Source: Jeongeupia chitinilytica (GTDB lineage: Bacteria; Pseudomonadota; Gammaproteobacteria; Burkholderiales; Chitinibacteraceae). Taken from it: DNA of 64,000 nucleotides. Both the position numbers and the translations under genes were made by a program. Below the pieces are notes generated by a model that was not told where the DNA came from, made no database searches, and was given only the letters and a program-made list of their open reading frames with translations. Location: the NCBI RefSeq assembly GCF_014652315.1, contig NZ_BMYO01000010.1, positions 87,449-151,448 on the forward strand, written 5' to 3'. Below, one piece after another: positions 59,117 to 64,000 of the stretch. Each line of letters starts with the position of its first letter. The stretch's first letter is position 1.

Positions 59117-59476
59117 ATGAGCGTGATCGATACCACAACCGCCGAGCACTACCGCTGGGGCGGCGTGTGCGATGGCTGGCATCTGGTCAGACAAGCCGGA
59201 CTGTCGGTCATCGAAGAGCGCGTGCCGCCCGGCGGCAGCGAAGTGCGCCACGCCCACACGCAGGCAACGCAGTTCTTCTACGTACTGGCCGGCGAACTGG
59301 CGATCGAGGTCGATGGGATTGAGCATCACGTCACCGCCGGCCAGGGGCTGGAGATCGCACCGATGCAGGCGCACCAGGTCGCCAACCTTGGCGAGATCGA
59401 CGCGCGCTTTCTTGTGGTCTCGCAACCGCCCTCGCACAATGACCGCATCCCCGCGCCCCACACCGTGAGCTGTTAA
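59117..59476 (+). CDS. Small cupin-domain protein
   Basis: The start is the ATG at 59117 with GGAG upstream; 119 residues. One cupin barrel: motif 1 PPGGSEVRHAHTQATQFFYVLAGEL has the His-x-His and Glu-like metal positions (HAH...Q instead of Glu), and motif 2 APMQAHQVAN has the last His. Possibly a sugar- or metal-binding enzyme; substrate unknown. The stop is 2 bp from waaF, suggesting translational coupling. Confidence 0.88.
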   Translation: MSVIDTTTAEHYRWGGVCDGWHLVRQAGLSVIEERVPPGGSEVRHAHTQATQFFYVLAGELAIEVDGIEHHVTAGQGLEIAPMQAHQVANLGEIDARFLVVSQPPSHNDRIPAPHTVSC

Positions 59477-59478
59477 CG

Positions 59479-60501
59479 ATGAAGCAAATCCTGATCGTCG
59501 CTCCTGCCTGGGTCGGCGATGCCATCATGGCCCAACCGCTGTATGCCGAACTGCAGCGCCAGCATCCGGGCGCCGCCATCGACGTGCTCGCGCCGGCGTG
59601 GACCCGACCGGTGCACGCGCGCATGCCGGAAATCCGCGAAGCGATCGACAACCCGTTCGGCCATGGCGAGCTGGCGCTGAAAAAGCGCTGGGCCATCGGC
59701 CGCGAGCTGAAGAAGCGCGGCTACGATCAGGCGATCCTGCTGCCGAACTCGCTCAAGAGCGCGCTAGTACCGGCCTTTGCCGGCATTCCGGTTCGCACCG
59801 GCTGGCTCGGCGAATCGCGCTACGGCCTGCTGAACGACTGGCGCCGGCTCGACAAGGATCGCTACCCGAAAATGGTCGAGCGCTTCGTCGCGCTTGCGGT
59901 GGCCGATGGCGCACCGCTGCCGGCCGGTCAGCACTACCCGCAGCTGAAAATCGACCCGGCCGCGCGCGCGGCGACCTTGGCCAAGCTCGGCCTCGACACC
60001 GCCAAACCCATCGTCGCCTGTTGCCCGGGCGCCGAGTACGGCCCGGCCAAGCGCTGGCCGGCACGCCACTTCGCCGAATTCGCCAGGAAGCGCATGGCAC
60101 GTGGCGAACAGGTCTGGCTGTTCGGCTCGAACAAGGACGCCGAAATCGCCGGCGAGATCGCCGCACTGGCGCCCGGGGTGATCAACCTCGCCAGCCAGAC
60201 CAGCCTCGCCGAAGCGATCGACCTGATGAGCCTGGCCGCAGTCGCGGTCTGCAATGACTCGGGGCTGATGCACGTGGCCGCCGCGCTGAACGTGCCACTG
60301 GCGGCGGTCTACGGCTCGTCCAGCCCGGGCTTCACCCCGCCGCTGACCGACCACGCCGAAATCGTCTCGCTGCAGCTGTCGTGTTCGCCGTGCTTCAAGC
60401 GTACCTGCCCGCTCGAACACATGAACTGCCTTAACCAGCTTGATGCCGACCGCGTCGATGCCGCCGTCGAACGGCTGATCCCGGTCAAGCCCGTCCGCTA
60501 G
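59479..60501 (+). CDS. waaF: LPS heptosyltransferase II
   Basis: 340 residues of GT9 type: ILIVAPAWVGDAIMAQPLYAELQRQHPGAAIDVLAPAW at the start, CCPGAEYGPAKRWPARHFAE, and NDSGLMHVAAALNVPLAAVYGSSSPGFTPPL near the C-terminus, with the ADP-heptose-binding Asp. It adds the second heptose to lipid A-Kdo core oligosaccharide, at the inner face of the inner membrane. Confidence 0.95.
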   Translation: MKQILIVAPAWVGDAIMAQPLYAELQRQHPGAAIDVLAPAWTRPVHARMPEIREAIDNPFGHGELALKKRWAIGRELKKRGYDQAILLPNSLKSALVPAFAGIPVRTGWLGESRYGLLNDWRRLDKDRYPKMVERFVALAVADGAPLPAGQHYPQLKIDPAARAATLAKLGLDTAKPIVACCPGAEYGPAKRWPARHFAEFARKRMARGEQVWLFGSNKDAEIAGEIAALAPGVINLASQTSLAEAIDLMSLAAVAVCNDSGLMHVAAALNVPLAAVYGSSSPGFTPPLTDHAEIVSLQLSCSPCFKRTCPLEHMNCLNQLDADRVDAAVERLIPVKPVR

Positions 60502-60546
60502 GGCATCGCCAGCGGCGTCCCGGCTTCGGGAGGCGTGCGCGCAAAA

Positions 60547-60563
60547 CTGACTATATTGGTCAG
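60547..60563 (+). promoter_or_regulatory. Promoter-like inverted repeat before the ECF sigma gene
   Basis: CTGAC-TATATTG-GTCAG: 5-bp arms around a TATATT, 22 bp before the ATG at 60585. It may be the -10 region of the promoter of this unit or an operator. Confidence 0.4.
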
Positions 60564-60584
60564 ACCCAAGACACGGACGCCCGC

Positions 60585-61130
60585 ATGCCGCCCCCTGACC
60601 AGTTGAATGCCCTGCTCGGCGAGTGCAGTCTCGGCCGGCAGCGCGCGCTCGAAACGCTGTACCGGCTCACCTCGGCGAAACTGTTTGCCGTTGCGCTCCG
60701 TATATTGCGCAGAAGGGACTGGGCCGAAGAGGTCCTGCAGGAGTGCTATGTCAGCATCTGGCAGCACGCCGGCCGTTACGATCCGCTGAAAAGCCAGCCG
60801 ATGACCTGGATGACGCGCATCGTCCGCAACCGCTGTCTCGACCGGCTCGACCGGCCGAACCTCGAGGTCCCCGCCCCCGATGACGACTTTGCCGCAAGCT
60901 GGGCCGACGATGCGCCCGGGCCGATGGCCTTGCTGCTGACACAGGAATCGAGCGCGCAGCTGGCCGGTTGCCTGAAGGGGCTGGAAGGCCATCAGCGCCA
61001 GGCCATTGCGCTGGCCTTCTTCGAAGGACTCAGCCACAGCGAAGTCGCGCAGCACCTGTGCCAGCCGATCGGCACGATCAAGAGCTGGGTCAGGCGCGGT
61101 CTGGAGAAGCTGAAAGGATGCCTGGAATGA
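60585..61130 (+). CDS. ECF sigma factor (SigK-like)
   Basis: 181 residues. Region 2 (RQRALETLYRLTSAKLFAVALRILRRRDWAEEVLQECYVSIWQH, about 18-62) and region 4 (QRQAIALAFFEGLSHSEVAQHLCQPIGTIKSWVRRGLEKLKGCLE, about 135-180) are complete. The stop overlaps the start of an RskA-type anti-sigma gene by 4 bp, so the pair matches the SigK/RskA module. It probably reacts to envelope or oxidative stress; targets unknown. Confidence 0.93.
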   Translation: MPPPDQLNALLGECSLGRQRALETLYRLTSAKLFAVALRILRRRDWAEEVLQECYVSIWQHAGRYDPLKSQPMTWMTRIVRNRCLDRLDRPNLEVPAPDDDFAASWADDAPGPMALLLTQESSAQLAGCLKGLEGHQRQAIALAFFEGLSHSEVAQHLCQPIGTIKSWVRRGLEKLKGCLE

Positions 61131-61807
61131 GAACCTTCAACCCGCAACTGCGTGACCGGCTGGCCGGCCAGTACGTGCTCGGCAGCCTGCGCGGGCCGGC
61201 GCGCCGCCGTTTCGAAAAACTGATGTACGCCGATGCCAATCTGCGCCGTGCCGTCACCGGCTGGGAAGCGCGGCTGCTGCCGCTCGCCAACGCCCTGCCC
61301 GAAGTCTCCCCGCCGCCCCGTGTCTGGCGCGGCATTGCCGACCGGCTCCGGGCACGCCAGCCCGTCCCGGCATGGAGCTGGCGCGGGCTGGCACTCTGGC
61401 GCACGCTGGCCGGCAGCCTTGCCGCAATGCTGCTCGCCGGCGTGGTGATCTATCCGGTGCTGGTGCAGCGCGGGGCCGAAGCCCAGTACCTTGCCGTCCT
61501 GCAGGATCCGCAAGCGCAGATTGCGCTGCTGGCCAGCGCCACGCGCGACGGCCGTCTGCAGATCAAACCGCTGAACGACCTGCGCCAGGTTTCCGGCCGA
61601 AAGGCACTGGAACTGTGGGCGCTGCCCGCCGGTGGTCAGCCGCAGTCGCTGGGGCTGATCGCCCCGGACGGCAAGACGGTGATCGTGCTCAAGCAGCGGG
61701 CCGGCCTGATTCCCGCACTCGCAGTCAGCCTCGAACCCCCGGGGGGCTCCCCCACCGGTCAGCCGACCGGCCCGGTCCTGTATTCGGGCAGGATGCTCAG
61801 CCTCTGA
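61127..61807 (+). CDS. RskA-type anti-sigma factor
   Basis: 226 residues. A cytoplasmic sigma-binding domain (1-90: YVLGSLRGPARRRFEKLMYADANLRRAVTGWEARLLPLANALPEVSPP), one membrane helix (about 99-117, LAGSLAAMLLAGVVIYPVL) and a periplasmic RskA domain of about 105 residues (LEPPGGSPTGQPTGPVLYSG near the end). It binds the ECF sigma until regulated proteolysis. ATG overlaps the sigma stop. Confidence 0.93.
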   Translation: MRTFNPQLRDRLAGQYVLGSLRGPARRRFEKLMYADANLRRAVTGWEARLLPLANALPEVSPPPRVWRGIADRLRARQPVPAWSWRGLALWRTLAGSLAAMLLAGVVIYPVLVQRGAEAQYLAVLQDPQAQIALLASATRDGRLQIKPLNDLRQVSGRKALELWALPAGGQPQSLGLIAPDGKTVIVLKQRAGLIPALAVSLEPPGGSPTGQPTGPVLYSGRMLSL

Positions 61808-61910
61808 GCCGGGGCTGGCCGAAACCGGGCCGATACGGCGCGCCAACGGTCGCAGAAACCGGCGCCGCCGCGCTATGATCGGGGTTTCCCCCAATCCTGC
61901 CTGCCTGAAC

Positions 61911-63209
61911 ATGGAATTCCTCGACCTCGACCCGATCGCCCACGTCCGTGGCACCGTGCAAATCCCCGGTTCCAAGAGCATTTCCAATCGCATTCTTCTG
62001 CTGGCAGCCCTCGCCGAAGGCGAAACGCTGATCCGCGGCCTGCTCGGCTCCGACGATACCCAGCGTATGCTCGAAGCACTCGATGCGCTCGGCATCGCCT
62101 GCCGCCAGCAAGGCGACACGCGTGATTTCACCGTCCAGGGCGGCAACGGGGTCTTTCCGGTCAAGCAGGGCGAGTTTTTCCTTGGCAACGCCGGTACCGC
62201 AGTCCGTTCGCTGACGGCCGCGCTGGCCATGGCCGGCGGTGAATACACGCTCAAGGGCGTTGCCCGGATGCACGAGCGTCCGATCGGTGATCTGGTCGAT
62301 GCGCTGCGCGTGGCCGGTGCGAAGATCGACTATCTCGGCAACGAAGGTTTCCCGCCGCTGGCGATCCACCCGGGCCAGATCGGTGCCGGCCGGCGCATTC
62401 CGGTCAAGGGCAATGTCTCGAGCCAGTTCCTCACCGCCCTGCTGATGTCGCTGCCGCTGAGCGGCGAAGACGTCACCATCGAGCTGGTCGGCGAGTTGAT
62501 CTCCAAGCCCTATATCGAAATCACGCTGAACCTGATGGCCAAGTTCGGCGTGACCGTGGAAAACCGCAACTGGCAGGAGTTCTTCATTTGCGGGGGCCAG
62601 CGCTATGTGAGCCCGGGCGAGGTCTTCGTCGAGGGCGATGCGTCGAGCGCGTCCTACTTCCTCGCGGCTGGCGCGATCGCAGCACAGGGCGGCGCGCTGC
62701 GGGTCGAGGGCGTCGGTGCCGACAGCATCCAGGGCGACAAGCGCTTCGCCGAAACGCTGGAGCAGATGGGCGCACAGGTCAGCTGGGGACCGAACTGGAT
62801 TGAAGTCGCACCGCCGGCCTCGGGCAGACTGCAGGCCGTCGATGTCGATCTCAACCACATTCCCGACGCAGCCATGACGATTGCCGTCGCCGCGCTGTTC
62901 GCCGACGGCACCACGACGATCCGCAATATCGAAAGCTGGCGCGTCAAGGAAACCGACCGCCTCAGCGCCATGGCCACCGAGCTGCGCAAGGTCGGCGCCA
63001 CCGTCGAGGAAGGCCAGGACTACATCGTCGTGACGCCGCCCACCGCACTGACACCGAATGCCGAAATCGCCACCTATGACGATCACCGCATGGCCATGTG
63101 TTTCTCGCTGGTGGCGCTCGGCGGCGTGCCGATCCGGATTCTCGACCCGAACTGCACGGCCAAGACCTTCCCGACCTATTTTGCCGAGCTTGCCCGCATC
63201 GCCGGTTGA
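61911..63209 (+). CDS. aroA: EPSP synthase (3-phosphoshikimate 1-carboxyvinyltransferase)
   Basis: 432 residues: HVRGTVQIPGSKSISNRILLLAALAEGET (phosphate and shikimate site), FLGNAGTAVRSLTAAL (the LGNAGTA(M/V)RPL motif with Ser in place of Pro, class I), EGDASSASYFLAAGAI and CTAKTFPTYFAEL. A housekeeping enzyme of aromatic amino acid synthesis. The ATG at 61911 has a weak ribosome site; an ATG at 61875 would add 12 residues. Confidence 0.96.
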   Translation: MEFLDLDPIAHVRGTVQIPGSKSISNRILLLAALAEGETLIRGLLGSDDTQRMLEALDALGIACRQQGDTRDFTVQGGNGVFPVKQGEFFLGNAGTAVRSLTAALAMAGGEYTLKGVARMHERPIGDLVDALRVAGAKIDYLGNEGFPPLAIHPGQIGAGRRIPVKGNVSSQFLTALLMSLPLSGEDVTIELVGELISKPYIEITLNLMAKFGVTVENRNWQEFFICGGQRYVSPGEVFVEGDASSASYFLAAGAIAAQGGALRVEGVGADSIQGDKRFAETLEQMGAQVSWGPNWIEVAPPASGRLQAVDVDLNHIPDAAMTIAVAALFADGTTTIRNIESWRVKETDRLSAMATELRKVGATVEEGQDYIVVTPPTALTPNAEIATYDDHRMAMCFSLVALGGVPIRILDPNCTAKTFPTYFAELARIAG

Positions 63210-63228
63210 TCCACCGGCATCCCCAGCA

Positions 63229-63249
63229 AAGGCCGGCCATGCCGGCCTT
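63229..63249 (+). terminator. aroA: Terminator after aroA
   Basis: AAGGCCGGC-CAT-GCCGGCCTT followed by CTTTCTTTTTC, 20 bp past the stop. Confidence 0.9.
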
Positions 63250-63674
63250 CTTTCTTTTTCAGTCAGACTAACCCGGTCAAGGCCACGCATGGCGTAAACC
63301 GACAGGCCTGTCGGTGCGGCAAGCGTCTGCCGTCCGCCGTGCCGATGGTGACGTGCGTCGGCTGCATGTGCGCGACAAACCTGCGTCCTCCGGATCGACT
63401 GCATCGTTGCAGGCCTCGCCCGGCACTGGCCTCAAACCGGTCAGCCTGTTGATACCAGCTTGATTTTCCAGCATTCCCGATGCGCTCGACGTGCAAAACG
63501 CCGCACCGGTGAACCGGGCACGGCCCTTGAAAAGCACCGATCCGGTCCCGGCTTACAACTTTTCGGCCCGGATTCGGCGTCCGGATGCGGTGATACCATC
63601 GCCATGCTTTTTTGCATGACCACAGTGGCACGGCTCGGTCCCGCCCCGTCGCCACACATAACGATGGAGTCGAG
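63250..63674. other. 425-bp intergenic region before the chitin-binding gene
   Basis: No coding frame is supported on either strand. Scattered short hairpins occur (for example around 63299, ACCGACAGGCCTGTCGGT). GATACCAT at about 63591 is a poor -10. This is presumably the long control region of the next gene; no NagC-like or cre-like site was recognised. Confidence 0.4.
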
Positions 63675-64000
63675 ATGCATTATCCGAAAATTGCCGCGCT
63701 CGCCGTGGCTGCAGTCTTTGCTGCCCAACTGGCCCACGCCGCCCCCGCCTGGGACGCGAAGGCCACTTACACCGCCGGCCAGTCGGTCGATTACGCCGGC
63801 AAGACCTGGAAGGCCAAGTGGTGGACGCAGGGCAACACGCCCGGCGCCGAGCAATGGGGCCCGTGGGAATTGATCGGCAACGCCGGCGGCGCGACGCCGA
63901 CGCCTGCTCCGACGCCTGCTCCGACGCCCGCTCCGACGCCCGCTCCGACGCCCGCTCCGACGCCCGCTCCGACGCCCGCTCCGACGCCCGCTCCGACGCC
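63675..64000 (+). CDS. CBM5/12 chitin-binding protein with Thr-Pro-Ala-Pro linker (partial, runs off window)
   Basis: Starts at the ATG at 63675. A signal peptide of about 22 residues (KIAALAVAAVFAAQLAHA) is followed by a CBM5/12 domain: APAWDAKATYTAGQSVDYAGKTWKAKWWTQGN...WGPWELIG, with the conserved aromatic residues for chitin. Then begins a (T-P-A-P)n linker encoded by 12-bp repeats. The rest is off the window; in similar proteins a chitinase, protease or lytic polysaccharide monooxygenase follows such an N-terminal CBM and linker. The same motif set appears in the phospholipase at 9155-12793. Confidence 0.85.
   Translation, partial: MHYPKIAALAVAAVFAAQLAHAAPAWDAKATYTAGQSVDYAGKTWKAKWWTQGNTPGAEQWGPWELIGNAGGATPTPAPTPAPTPAPTPAPTPAPTPAPTPAPTPAPT
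63896..64000 (+). repeat. 12-bp tandem repeat coding for a Thr-Pro-Ala-Pro linker
   Basis: At least eight copies of ACGCC(T/C)GCTCCG in tandem. The first two copies carry a T, the rest a C, so the array expanded from one end. It continues beyond the window. Confidence 0.92.

Noticed and set aside
63603..63640. Sigma-54 site TGGCACGG upstream of the chitin-binding gene
   Set aside because: The -12 half (TTGC) is absent; the matching position reads GGTCC.
63896..64000. Tandem repeats considered as a CRISPR array
   Set aside because: 12-bp units without unique spacers, in frame in a secreted protein: a Thr-Pro-Ala-Pro linker.

Overview
The window is high-GC DNA from a Gram-negative bacterium, most likely a chitinolytic betaproteobacterium of the order Neisseriales (Chitinibacteraceae/Chromobacteriaceae-like). 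The evidence is a GC-rich 'housekeeping' core that resembles that order (PurL, RlmD, the ilvE/zf-CHCC/waaF block, a classical porin, UbiH-type hydroxylase). Added to it is a set of chitin-related genes: a GH20 beta-N-acetylhexosaminidase, a ChbG-type deacetylase, a phospholipase C ending in a CBM5/12 chitin-binding module, and a second CBM5/12 protein running off the right edge. The genus assignment is inference. No prophage, intact IS, CRISPR array or rRNA operon is visible.

Layout. 1-9 kb: end of a LevR-type sigma-54 activator, a TraB/GumN protein, a Tas-type aldo/keto reductase, an M20 amidohydrolase, DUF3224 and unknown genes, YjdM, a chemoreceptor and a GFA-fold protein. 9-13 kb: a 1212-residue Tat-exported phospholipase C with tandem LamG-like domains and a chitin-binding tail, preceded by a good Pho box; then MarC. 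13.7-15.6 kb: four small, lower-GC unknown genes. 15.7-26.2 kb: dsbC, a UbiH-family hydroxylase, comEC, a MOSC protein, a receiver/ATPase regulator with a ParA ATPase, a porin and htpG. 26.2-30.9 kb: a BON-domain gene behind a perfect sigma-54 promoter with two GlrR-type activator sites, then the glrK-qseG-glrR signalling operon, a PilZ-like gene and tRNA-Leu(GAG). 31-45 kb: ankyrin protein, unknown gene, GH20, purL, GNAT, a large lipoprotein, and a carboxymuconolactone decarboxylase / ECF41 sigma / lactonase cluster with a recognisable ECF41 promoter, then map. 45-52.6 kb: sterol-desaturase-like protein, ggt, DUF3862 lipoprotein, a umuC remnant, chbG and a hybrid kinase. 52.7-64 kb: rlmD, cdd, a bigR-like sulfur-detoxification cluster, ilvE/zf-CHCC/cupin/waaF, an ECF sigma/RskA pair, aroA and the truncated chitin-binding protein.

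How the parts work together. The clearest regulatory circuit is GlrK-QseG-GlrR: the sequence places a sigma-54 promoter and TGTC-N10-GACA sites beside the end of glrR, pointing at the BON gene as the target. Three other circuits can be read directly: PhoB control of the chitin-binding phospholipase, ECF41 control of the decarboxylase gene, and BigR/SqrR-type control of a divergent sulfide/persulfide operon through a TATATTA-GT-TAATATA operator. Most transcription units are closed by well-formed hairpins, many of them usable from both strands.
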